Shown here one piece after another: positions 1-6,381 of a stretch of 6,850 nt of DNA. The stretch is from Silvimonas sp. JCM 19000. GTDB lineage: Bacteria > Pseudomonadota > Gammaproteobacteria > Burkholderiales > Chitinibacteraceae. The translations under genes were made by a program, and so were the position numbers. The stretch is from NCBI GenBank assembly GCA_001313065.1, contig BBFD01000215.1:1-6850 (forward strand), in the 5' to 3' direction. How positions within the stretch are numbered: the first letter of the stretch is position 1; the number at the start of each line of letters is the position of its first letter. Below the pieces are notes generated by a model. That model made no database searches and was not told the origin of the DNA. It saw only the letters and a list, made by a program, of their open reading frames with translations.

Positions 1-89
1 CCGCCGCCCTGGCCGCCGTGCCATCCGCTCATATTCTGACCGCCACCGCCATCGGGCAGTGGCTGGCGACGTTGCAACCAGGAGCCGTT
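1..89 (+). CDS. Partial C-terminal end of an upstream gene, possibly CheB-like
   Basis: The frame beginning at base 3 is open from the window edge and reads AALAAVPSAHILTATAIGQW, then LATLQPGAV, directly into the next gene without a stop. The pattern (small residues, 'VPSAHIL', then a short amphipathic helix) resembles the extreme C terminus of stand-alone CheB methylesterases. Such genes often sit just before receiver-kinase genes of the type found here. This is a weak, context-driven guess from about 30 residues. The other two frames stop at 37-39 and 101-103. If this frame is the real one, either the true stop has been lost to a one-base indel (the stop at 101-103, one frame away, would give a short overlap with the next gene) or the two genes are fused. 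A non-coding reading is also possible. Confidence 0.3.
80..84 (+). promoter_or_regulatory. Ribosome binding site fixing the start of the receiver-kinase gene
   Basis: AGGAG is followed by 5 bases and ATG at 90. No comparable Shine-Dalgarno sequence precedes the in-frame ATG at 18. The receiver domain begins about 17 residues after the start at 90, as expected for this family, so 90 is preferred. Confidence 0.75.
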
Positions 90-1322
90 ATGGCGCCCAA
101 TGAGCAACCCGCGTTGCTGGATATCCAGGAACGCACCAATCTGCTGATCGTCGATGATCTGCAAGAAAACCTGATGGCGCTGGAGGCCTTGATCCGCCGC
201 GACGACGTGCAGATCTTCAGTGCGCGCTCGGGCGAACAAGCGCTCGAACTGGTGCTGCAACACGACTTTGCGCTGGCCTTGATCGATGTGCAGATGCCCG
301 GCATGAATGGCTTTGAGCTGGCCGAGTTGATGCGCGGTACCGAAAAATCCAAGCACATCCCCATCGTGTTTGTCACCGCCAACGACAAAGGCATGAACTA
401 CGCCTTCAAGGGTTACGAAACCGGCGCGGTCGATTTTCTGCACAAGCCACTCGATATTCACGCGGTCAAATCCAAGATCAATGTGTTTATCGAATTGCAT
501 CAGCAACGTCTGGCCATGCGGCGCCAGCTTGAGGCCCTGCAAGCCAGCCGCGCCCAGCAAGAAAAAACTGCTATGCCAGCTGCAGGCCGCACAAGGCGAA
601 TTGCAACAAGCAGTGCGCATCCGCGATGACTTCATGTCGATTGCCTCGCACGAACTGAAAACGCCGTTGACCTCGCTCAAGCTGCAAAACCAGCTGCGTG
701 CGCGCCATCTACGCCAGGGCAATACCGCCGCGTTTACCCAGGCCAAGATCGAAAAGATGGTCGAAACCGATGGCCGCATCGTGGAAGGCGTGCTGCGCTT
801 GATTGACGACATGCTGGATATCTCGCGCATCCGCGGCGGCAAGTTGTCGTTCAAGCCCGAAGAATTTGATTTGTCCGAGCATGTGCGTGAAATCGTCGAC
901 CGTTTCGACGAGCAACTGACGCTGGTCAACAAAGGCTACACGCTGGATGCGCCCGCACCGGTGATCGGCATGTGGGACCGCTATCGGCTGGATCAGGTGG
1001 TGACCAATCTGATTACCAATGCCATCCGTTACGGCGCCAATCGGCCCATCGCCATTACCGTGCGCGCCGATAACGGCAAAGCCTGGTTCAGTGTCAAAGA
1101 CCATGGCATCGGCATTGCCGAAGAAAACCAGCAGCGGATTTTCCAGTTGTTTGAACGCGCGGTGGAATTCAACGAAATGGGTGGGCTGGGCCTGGGCTTG
1201 TTTATCGTCGGCCAGATTGTCGAAGCCCAGGCGGCCGCATCAGCCTGCAAAGCAAGCTGGGCGAAGGCTCCACCTTTACCGTTGAATTGCCATTGCGCCC
1301 CGGTGATCCCGGCCAGTGTTAA
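90..1322 (+). CDS. Response regulator receiver / sensor histidine kinase protein (two frameshifts)
   Basis: This is a cytoplasmic two-component protein of about 410 residues after repair. The receiver domain (about 18-133) has the acidic pair D22-D23, phospho-acceptor D66 in LIDVQMPGMNG, T96 and K119 in FLHKPL. A short coiled-coil-like linker (about 134-175) leads to HisKA with the H-box ASHELKTPLTSL; the phosphorylated His is about residue 187. The HATPase domain has the N-box LDQVVTNLITNAIRYG (N306, N310), the G1 box KDHGIGIAEE, the F-box-like FQLFERA and the G2 box GLGLGLFIVGQ. There is no transmembrane segment or PAS/HAMP domain, so the signal must come from a partner or from phosphorylation of the receiver. 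Two single-base lesions split the frame. The A6 run 562-567 has one A too many (E-K-L-L-C is restored with A5). One base is missing at 1229-1230, after 'EA(H)'; repair restores GGRISLQSKLGEGSTFTVEL and an ending ...RPGDPGQC with TAA at 1320-1322. Receiver-first kinases of this kind are typically found in CheB/CheR clusters. The architecture is certain; the pathway is unknown. Confidence 0.92.
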
Positions 1323-1328
1323 ACCCGG

Positions 1329-1359
1329 CGCCCGTTGCCGATCGCAGCGGGCGTTCTTT
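1329..1359 (+). terminator. Intrinsic terminator after the receiver-kinase gene
   Basis: A 10-bp stem (CGCCCGTTGC at 1329-1338 pairs with GCAGCGGGCG at 1344-1353, one G-U pair) closes a 5-base loop and is followed by TTCTTT. It starts 6 bases after the TAA stop. It separates the kinase from pldA, so pldA must have its own promoter in or just after the hairpin. TTGCCG at 1335-1340 with TATCAA at 1359-1364 (18-base spacer) is a weak candidate. Confidence 0.85.
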
Positions 1360-1394
1360 ATCAAGATCATAAAAAAAACCACGGAACCACAGCC

Positions 1395-2733
1395 ATGCCG
1401 ACGTCAACCTTGCACCATCCGCTCAAACGACCATTTAATTTGCGCGCCCTGGCTTGTGCGCTGGCGCTCTTGAGTACCTCGGCACTGGCCGAGGTCAATG
1501 TGTTGCATCCCGCCAGCAGCGTGCAACCGGGCGCGCCGCTGACGCTGACTTTGCTGATCGACAATCCCACCCAATCCAACTTGCCCGTTGCTATTCCCGG
1601 GCAAATCCAGGCCACGGTCAGCAACGCCGATTTTCCCAATCTGGCGCCGTTTACGCTGACGCGGGTGGGTAATAGCGGCGACAGCGTCACGCTGAAACCA
1701 GGCGAGTTCCGCCGCGTGGCCTATTCGACAGCGCTGCCTACCACCCTGCGTGGCGCAGTGCGGGTGCAAGTCATCGGCTTTGATACCGCGCCGGTGTTGA
1801 TCGCGATTGATCAAGGCGACAAGGCCACGCTCAAGGCTAAAGTGGATGCCGAAAAGGCGGCGCAGGCTGAGGCCGCCAACACCAAGGCCACTGATAACCT
1901 GGTGCAATACGGTGCAGCGGCCCCCACCACCGAGACCGCTGCCGTGGCCGCAGCGCAGGTGGCCACGCCGGGCGCACTCGATACCGACACCGCGGCCTTG
2001 CTGCGTACCACGGAGAGTCGCCTGAGCGGTTATGAGCCGATGTATTTTGCCGTCGGCAAAAAAAATGGCGACTGGAATGCCAAGTTCCAGATCAGCTTTA
2101 AATATCGGCTGATGTTGCCGGCTGATCCGGCCTCACGCGCTTTCCTCGACAATCTGTACTTTGCCTATAGCCAGCGTTCGTTCTGGAATCTGTCGGCCAA
2201 ATCGCATCCGTTTGATGACAGCAGCTATATGCCTAGCCTGTTCTATTACACGCCGGACACTGGCATACAGGCGAGCTGGTACCAGCGCATGGGGCTGGAA
2301 GCCGGTTTGCGGCATGAATCCAATGGCAAGGGCGATCCGGGTTCGCGCAGCTTTAACAGCGTGTATGTGCAGCCCATCCTGCATTTTGGCGATCCGACCA
2401 AAAAAAACGAATGGGTGGTCGCGCCCAAGCTGTATTGGTATCCCATCGATAGCGATAACCCGGATATGCGCAATTATCGTGGTTATGTGGATCTGAACGT
2501 GAGCTACGGCAATGCCAATGGCTGGCAGTTTGCCACCACGCTGCGTAAGGCACCAAGTCGGATTATGGCAGTGCGGAATTCCAGGCGACGTACCCGGTGG
2601 CGCGGATCTGGCGCGGTTTGGGCGGGTATTTGTTTGCGGATTACTTTACGGGGTATGGCGAGGATCTGGAGGGTATAACGCGCATACCAATCAGGTTCGG
2701 GTTGGGTACAGTATTACTCGGTGGGCTTGGTAG
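1395..2733 (+). CDS. pldA: Outer membrane phospholipase A (OMPLA) with N-terminal extension (two frameshifts)
   Basis: OMPLA is a beta-barrel enzyme that hydrolyses acyl chains of phospholipids misplaced in the outer leaflet; the family is calcium-dependent and active as a dimer. The start at 1395 has GGAA 8 bases upstream and gives a Sec signal peptide (positive stretch KRPFNLR, hydrophobic core, cleavage after STSALA, about residue 32). Residues about 33-140 look like an all-beta, Ig-like domain. A charged then Ala/Thr-rich linker follows to about residue 210, and the barrel begins at 'YEPMYFAVG' with 'AKFQISFKYRL'. The catalytic signature HESNGKGDPGSRSFN is intact: H307, S309 and N321 have the same 2- and 12-residue spacing as His142, Ser144 and Asn156 of E. 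coli PldA. The C terminus is broken twice by missing single bases, at about 2550-2551 (after 'TTLRK') and within the G run 2671-2673. Repair gives KSDYGSAEFQATYPVARIWR, then FADYFTGYGEDLEG and YNAHTNQVRVGYSITRWAW, ending at TAG 2731-2733, about 446 residues in all. The terminal aromatic residue fits a beta-signal for barrel assembly. As read, the last barrel strands would be lost. Confidence 0.94.
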
Positions 2734-2735
2734 TA

Positions 2736-2865
2736 GCCTGCGGCGCATTTTGGGGTGTCCCGCTTAGGCGGGGCTCACCTTTAACCGCTTGTGCCTGCGG
2801 CGCATATTTTGATGTTCGGCTTGCGCCTCGTACACCTTTAACCGCTTGAGCCTGCGGCGCATTTT
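2736..2865. repeat. Degenerate direct repeats with GCCTGCGGCGCAT core
   Basis: The core GCCTGCGGCGCAT followed by T/A-rich bases occurs three times, at 2736, 2793 and 2850 (57-base period). The last two copies share a longer unit that begins CACCTTTAACCGCTTG (2776-2810 and 2833-2865), differing by one substitution and a 2-base AT insertion. In the first copy the left half is absent and the core abuts the pldA stop. A small hairpin CCCGC-TTAG-GCGGG (2759-2772) lies between copies 1 and 2. No function is evident. Confidence 0.75.
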
Positions 2866-2870
2866 AGATA

Positions 2871-2926
2871 CCCGGGGGTGCCCGGGAGCACCTTACTTTT
2901 CTTTGCTTCGCCAAAGAAGAAGTAAG
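2871..2926. repeat. Pair of inverted repeats (CCCGGG palindrome and 14-bp hairpin)
   Basis: CCCGGG at 2871-2876 is inverted at 2881-2886. Directly after it, 2892-2905 (CTTACTTTTCTTTG) pairs with 2912-2926 (CAAAGAAGAAGTAAG) with a single bulged base and a 6-base loop. The long hairpin is a strong structure in either transcript and could stop or protect RNA from the converging pldA and metQ. It is the most recognisable piece of the boilerplate repeat. Confidence 0.75.
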
Positions 2927-3251
2927 CAAAAGAAAGGCGACCCCACTCGCGGCTCCGCCACTCGCCAGGGGGCCCGCAGGTCAAAAGCCGAAACGGACCG
3001 TCTTGCACTCACATGGCTCAGCTGCCGCTCCGCGGAACTTCGGTCGGACGGAGCCCATAAACCTGGTCTCCTTCCCCTCCCTCGACAGGTAATGGCTGCT
3101 GTTGGCCGGGCTTGCTGCCTCGTTGCTGCGCAACATCGGGTGGGCGTGGATGCGACGGGTGACGGTGAACGTCCGCACCGCCTGCTTAACGCATTAATTT
3201 CGCATGGCCACTGCCGTCCCAATTTTCAATTGCACTCGCTACTTCCCATAG

Positions 3252-3269
3252 GGTGGGTCAAGACCCACC
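3252..3269. repeat. Perfect 8-bp inverted repeat GGTGGGTC/GACCCACC
   Basis: GGTGGGTC, AA, GACCCACC form a perfect palindrome with a 2-base centre. GGGTGGGTCA...TGACCCACC motifs are a familiar dispersed palindromic repeat in intergenic regions of Proteobacteria, so this is probably a copy of such an element rather than an operator. There is no gene start nearby that it could control. Confidence 0.6.
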
Positions 3270-3299
3270 ATTCAAAGCCATCGGGCAGAACTTCTGCCA

Positions 3300-3322
3300 T
3301 TTGCGGGTTTGCGGGTTTGCGG
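3300..3322. repeat. Short tandem repeat of TTTGCGGG, about 2.9 copies
   Basis: TTTGCGGG occurs at 3300-3307 and 3308-3315, and TTTGCGG at 3316-3322. It is a perfect octamer array in the non-coding region. It is not inside or upstream of a credible gene, so a phase-variation role is unlikely. Confidence 0.8.
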
Positions 3323-3470
3323 CATGGCATTTTCTTCGAGCCTTCCGCCCTCCCAAGCCCCGCCGCCCTGCTCTGCCTACCGGTTTTCGGCGCATCGATC
3401 ACGGCGCACATATATAACCGGATCGAATGCCCCATGCCGTGGCGACTGGCGTAACACCCCCCAAAACGAC

Positions 3471-3517
3471 AACAGCCCCGAAACCGCAGCATTTATTGCC
3501 GCAATTCCGGGGCTGTT
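3471..3517. terminator. Bidirectional terminator-like hairpin between pldA and metQ
   Basis: AACAGCCCCG (3471-3480) is perfectly complementary to CGGGGCTGTT (3508-3517); a weaker inner stem can form in the 27-base loop. On the + strand it is followed by TGTTTTTAG, a good U tract. On the minus strand it lies 43 bases after the metQ stop and is followed by GTCGTTTTG, a poorer one. It probably ends the met operon transcript and blocks readthrough from the left. Confidence 0.7.
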
Positions 3518-3559
3518 TGTTTTTAGCCAGTGCAGCCGTCAAACAACGGCCATCACGAC

Positions 3560-4335
3560 TTAGAACGCGGGTACAACCGCGCCCTGGTATTTCTGTTCAA
3601 TAAACTTCTTCACTTCCGGGGTGGTCAGTGCGGCGGCCAGTTTTTTGATGGCGTCGCTGTCTTTGTTATCCGGGCGTGCCACCAGGTAGTTCACGTACGG
3701 CGATTGCGCGCCTTCGATCACCAGCGCGTCTTTGGTCGGGTTCAGTTTGGCGGCCAGCGCGTAGTTGGTGTTGATCAGGCCAGATCCACTTCGTTCAGCA
3801 CGCGCGGCAGCGTGGCGGCTTCCAGCGGTTTGAACTGCAGGTGTTTCGGGTTGCCTTCCACGTCTTTCGGCGTAGCCAGGATGTTGTTGCGTCTTTCAGC
3901 TTGATGATGCCGGCCTTGTCCAGCAGCAGCAGCGCGCGGCCGCCGTTGGTGGCGTCGTTGGGGATGGCGACGGTGGCGCCGTCTTTCAGATCAGCCAGCT
4001 TTTTTTTGACTTTGGTGGAGTACGCGCCAAACGGCTCAACGTGCACGCCGACCACGGGAACCAGATTGGTGCCCTTGCCTTTGTTGAACTCAGCCAGGTA
4101 AGGCTTGTGCTGGAAGAAGTTGGCGTCGATGCGCTTTTCCGCCACCTGGATATTCGGCTGCACGTAGTCGCTGAACACTTTTACTTCGAGGTCCACGCCT
4201 TGCTTGGCCAGGGCTGGCTTCACAAATTCGAGGATTTCGGCGTGCGGCACGGCGGTGGCGGCAACGGTCAGTTTTTCGGCAGCGTGGGCGTTGAGCGCCA
4301 GCGCAGCGACCAGCAGGGTCAGCACTTTTTTTCAT
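3560..4335 (-). CDS. metQ: Methionine ABC transporter, periplasmic binding protein MetQ (three frameshifts)
   Basis: MetQ is the NlpA-family protein that binds D/L-methionine in the periplasm and delivers it to MetNI. After repair it has about 258 residues, normal for the family. Conserved blocks are VAATAVPHAEILEFVKPALA, KVFSDYVQPN, IDANFFQHKPYLAEFN, the segment around EPFGAYS, TVAIPNDATNGGRALLLL and the INTNYA region near the C terminus; it ends in KKFIEQKYQGAVVPAF. The signal peptide MKKVLTLLVAALALNAHA-A has no cysteine, so the protein should be soluble in the periplasm rather than a lipoprotein. Start at 4335: AAGGA lies 11 bases upstream. The lesions are one extra base in the 7-base run 4326-4332 right after the start (ATG AAA AAA GTG is restored with 6), one missing base near 3890 (K-D-A-N-N-I-L is restored) and one near 3778-3782 (V-D-L-A-L-I-N-T is restored). 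It is the last gene of metNIQ, about 150 bases after metI. Confidence 0.96.
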
Positions 4336-4426
4336 GATTTACGGTTTCCTTTTTCAGGGTTGGAGCGCACCACTCGGCGACATTGCCGGCGGTGCAGTTT
4401 TAAACAGGGTCGAGGGCGTCATGCCC

Positions 4427-4443
4427 GGTTCAACAGTTGAACC
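4427..4443. promoter_or_regulatory. 17-bp perfect palindrome in the metI-metQ gap
   Basis: GGTTCAAC, A, GTTGAACC gives 8-bp arms around one central base. No T tract follows on either strand, so it does not look like a terminator. Its form suits a dimeric regulator site or a small RNA hairpin between metI and metQ. If metI ends at 4487 as I think, it lies in a 151-base intergenic space upstream of metQ. As the sequence stands, it would be inside the last codons of metI. It does not match the MetJ box (AGACGTCT) or the MetR consensus. Confidence 0.45.
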
Positions 4444-4486
4444 AGAGTCGACGGATGCAGGCGCGTGGGCTCATGGTGATCCCGTC

Positions 4487-5152
4487 TCAGCGCCGCGAAA
4501 AAATGGCGGACCAGCTTGTCGCCGATCATCTGCAGCAACTGCACCAGCACAATCAACACCAGCACCGTCACCACCATCACATCGGTCTGAAAGCGTTGAT
4601 AGCCATAGCGGATGGCCAGATCGCCCAAGCCGCCGCCGCCAATCAAGCCCGACATCGCGGTATAGGAAACCAGCGTGATGGCGGTGATGGTGGCGCCGGC
4701 CAGAATGCCGGGGCGCGCTTCGGGCAACAGGGCGCCAAATACAATCTGGCGCGTGCTGGCGCCCATGGCTGGGTGGCTTCGATAATGCCGCGGTCCACTT
4801 CGCGCAAGGCGGTTTCCACCAGCCGGGCAAAGAACGGCGCAGCGCCAATCACCAACGGCGGAATCGCGCCCAGCACGCCCAGCGACGTGCCCACCAGCCA
4901 GGTGGTAAACGGGATCAGCACGATCAGCAAAATCACAAACGGAATCGAGCGCAGCACATTGACGATAAACGCGATGACGCGATATGCCGCCGGTTGGTCC
5001 AGCAATTGGCGCGGGCCGGTTAAAAACAGCAGCACGCCCAGCGGCAGGCCCAGGATGAGCGTAAACAGCAGCGAGCCGCCCAACATCAGCAAGGTATCTT
5101 GCGTGGCTTGCCAGATGTCGCTCCAGTCGACGTTAACAAACAGTTCGTTCAT
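4487..5152 (-). CDS. metI: Methionine ABC transporter permease MetI (one clear and one probable frameshift)
   Basis: MetI is the inner-membrane channel subunit of MetNIQ; two copies pair with two MetN. It starts at ATG 5152, overlapping the metN stop as ATGA, with GAGGT 9 bases upstream. The N-terminal half has helices around [37 protein letters not shown] and the segment [13 protein letters not shown]. The EAA-type coupling loop starts at E125 ([20 protein letters not shown]), and helices around [20 protein letters not shown] and [17 protein letters not shown] follow. One base is missing at 4768-4769 (cag-gcc-atg is restored). The C terminus is ambiguous: as read, the frame runs to TGA 4419-4421 with an odd hydrophilic tail. 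If the T6 run on the coding strand (4498-4503) has one base too many, the protein ends LVRHFSRR with TGA at 4487-4489, about 221 residues, close to E. coli MetI (217). I prefer the shorter form. Confidence 0.95.
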
Positions 5153-6161
5153 GCGCGCAATACCTCAACGGTCAGGCCCGCGGCGGCAAAGCGTTGCAAT
5201 GCGGCGTCGGGCTGGCCGTCAGTCAGCGACAGGGTCAGCTGGCCGTACGGCGTGTCTTTGATGCGGTCGATGCGACCGGACAGAATGGAAAAAAAATCAA
5301 CGCCGGTTTCACGCGCCACCTGGCCCAGCACCGGTTGATAGGTGCTCTCGCCGCGGAAAGTCAGGCGGATGATGCGGCCGGGCACATGTTCAAACGCGGC
5401 GTGTTCTTCTTGCTCGTCCACGTTCTCGGCTTCGCGCACAAAGCGTTGCGTGGTCTGGTGCTGGGGGTGCAGGAATACATCTGCCACCGCGCCGGTTTCC
5501 ACCACGCGGCCCGCATCCAGCACCGCCACGCGGTCGCCGATGCGGCGGATCACGTCCATCTCGTGCGTGATGACCACAATGGTCAGATTGAATTCGCGAT
5601 TAATCTCGGCCAGCAGTTGCAAAACCGATTGCGTGGTTTGCGGGTCGAGCGCGCTGGTGGCCTCGTCGCACAACAAGATGCGCGGGCCGGTGGCCAGGGC
5701 GCGGGCAATGCCCACACGCTGTTTTTTGCCCGCCCGACAATTGCGCCGGATATTTGCGCGCGTGTTCTTCCAGCCCGACGCGGGCAATCAGTTCGTTTAC
5801 GCGCTGATGGATTTTTTGCGGTGGGCGTGCCGGCCAGGCGCAGCGGAAACGCGATGTTCTCAGCCACGGTCTTGCTCGACAGCAAATTGAAATGCTGAAA
5901 AATCATGCCGATGCCGCGGCGCATTTCGCGCAAACCCGCAGCATCGCGCGCGGTAATGTCTTCGCCGCCAATCAGGATGCGGCCACGCGTGGGCTTTTCC
6001 AGCAGGTTGATATGGCGCACCAGCGTCGATTTGCCCGCGCCGGAGTGGCCGATAATGCCAAAGATCTGGCCCGCCTCGATCTTGAGGTCGATGCCGTTAA
6101 GGGCGGGAATATCGCGCCCGTCCACCTTGAACGACTTGTGGACATCAATAAATTCAATCAC
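5149..6161 (-). CDS. metN: Methionine ABC transporter ATP-binding protein MetN (two frameshifts)
   Basis: MetN is the cytoplasmic ATPase that drives methionine import. After repair it has about 336 residues (E. coli has 343). The start is GTG at 6161, giving [11 protein letters not shown], with AAGG 7 bases upstream. Walker A is GHSGAGKST (38-46), the Q-loop is FQHFNLL (Q89), the ABC signature is LSGGQ (141-145), Walker B is ILLCDEAT (D165, E166), the D-loop is SALDP, and H199 is in VVITHE. The region from about 255 to the end ([11 protein letters not shown]..., ending LTVEVLRA) is the NIL domain, which in E. coli MetN binds methionine and shuts transport down when the internal pool is high. 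Two runs each carry one extra base: 5812-5817 (A6 on the coding strand; T-A-K-I-H-Q-R is restored) and 5722-5727 (A6; G-G-Q-K-Q-R-V is restored). The ATP-binding signature is thus cut as read, but every motif is present. It is the first gene of metNIQ, and its TGA overlaps the metI ATG. Confidence 0.96.
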
Positions 6162-6168
6162 TCGGTAA

Positions 6169-6172
6169 CCTT
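6169..6172 (-). promoter_or_regulatory. Ribosome binding site for the GTG start of metN
   Basis: AAGG lies 7 bases before GTG 6161. The frame is open further upstream to an ATG at 6326, but that extension (Arg/Pro/Gly-rich, starting MPGLLTGRPGG) has no family match and would lie in structured leader sequence. The SD and the alignment of [10 protein letters not shown] with other MetN N termini both favour GTG 6161. Confidence 0.65.
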
Positions 6173-6189
6173 GTGGGTCTGCTACAGGG

Positions 6190-6214
6190 GGCCGTCGCGC
6201 ACAGGCGACGGGCC
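6190..6214 (-). promoter_or_regulatory. GC-rich leader hairpin upstream of metN
   Basis: On the minus-strand transcript GGCCCGTCGC pairs with GCGACGGCC (one bulge) around a 6-base loop. It ends 28 bases before the GTG and 17 bases before the AAGG. There is no U tract, so it is not a terminator. A second GC hairpin is possible at 6268-6286 (GCGGC/GCCGC arms). The 6162-6385 gap should hold the met operon promoter and 5' leader. I cannot match it to a SAM riboswitch class or a MetJ box. Confidence 0.5.
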
Positions 6215-6324
6215 TCGTCACTTTAGTGCAAAAGGCCGCCGGGCGCGGTTGGGGGTATCCATAAGGGGCGGCGCTTGCGCTGCCGCGCCGGAGACCGCCT
6301 GGCCGTCCGGTCAGCAAACCCGGC

Positions 6325-6354
6325 ATTGTCCCCGAGCGGGCTTAGACCCGGCAA
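6325..6354 (-). promoter_or_regulatory. Weak sigma-70-like promoter candidate for metNIQ
   Basis: On the minus strand TTGCCG (6354-6349) and GACAAT (6330-6325) are separated by 18 bases; each matches four of six consensus positions. It would give a leader of about 155 bases carrying the two GC hairpins. It is the best pair I find in the gap, but GC-rich betaproteobacterial promoters are poorly predicted by eye. Confidence 0.25.
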
Positions 6355-6361
6355 ATCTTTC

Positions 6362-6381
6362 TTTTCATAAAATTATGAAAA
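6362..6381. repeat. AT-rich inverted repeat after the DUF2252 stop
   Basis: TTTTCATAA and TTATGAAAA are perfect 9-bp arms around AA. It begins 4 bases beyond the DUF2252 stop codon and upstream of the met promoter candidate. It stands out as AT-rich in a GC-rich gap. It could be a weak terminator for the DUF2252 transcript or an operator for metNIQ. The short loop and lack of a GC stem make termination doubtful. Confidence 0.5.

Larger units (their letters stand above)
2734..3470. other. Repeat-rich non-coding region between convergent genes
   Basis: This stretch of over 700 bases between pldA (+) and metQ (-) holds no gene I can support. Open frames on both strands have no recognisable domain, no good start context, and compositions typical of translated repeats (e.g. 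SLLRQRRSKQKKGDP). It contains short direct repeats, several hairpins and a tandem octamer, listed separately. The part around 2850-2960, with its 'cttactttt...aagtaag' hairpin, resembles boilerplate intergenic sequence that I recognise as recurring in many GC-rich Beta- and Gammaproteobacteria, where it is often mis-annotated as small hypothetical proteins. A further GC-rich hairpin can form at 3027-3054 (arms GCTCCG and CGGAGC). Confidence 0.7.

Noticed and set aside
562..567. Programmed -1 frameshift at A-rich slippery sequence
   Set aside because: The heptamer A AAA AAC is not in the zero frame, and the shift needed is +1. In metN at 5812-5817 a -1 slip would run quickly into a stop. Transcriptional slippage normally needs longer runs than A6.
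1467..1467. Lipobox cysteine in the PldA signal peptide (C21; its codon begins near this position minus 12)
   Set aside because: The Cys lies early in the hydrophobic core with ALA before it, a poor lipobox; a signal peptidase I site follows at ALA 30-32, as expected for OMPLA.
3300..3322. CRISPR or phase-variable repeat
   Set aside because: Only three octamer units, no spacers, and no gene promoter or reading frame that it could switch.
2846..3454. Open frame of 202 residues on + in the repeat region
   Set aside because: It runs through the hairpins and repeats, has no SD or domain, and its Arg/Ser/Pro-rich composition is that of translated GC-rich non-coding DNA.
2893..3492. Minus-strand open frames in the repeat region
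   Set aside because: They are repeats in another frame without start signals or recognisable motifs.
4437..5261. 274-residue + strand open frame opposite metI
   Set aside because: It is antisense to the membrane helices of MetI, with Gln/His/Arg-rich composition and no domain.
5194..5898. Long + strand open frames opposite metN
   Set aside because: They are antisense shadows of metN caused by its GC-rich third positions; metN motifs occupy the minus strand continuously.
6159..6326. In-frame N-terminal extension of MetN from ATG 6326
   Set aside because: It is about 55 Arg/Pro/Gly-rich residues without family counterpart; GTG 6161 has an SD and the normal MetN N terminus.
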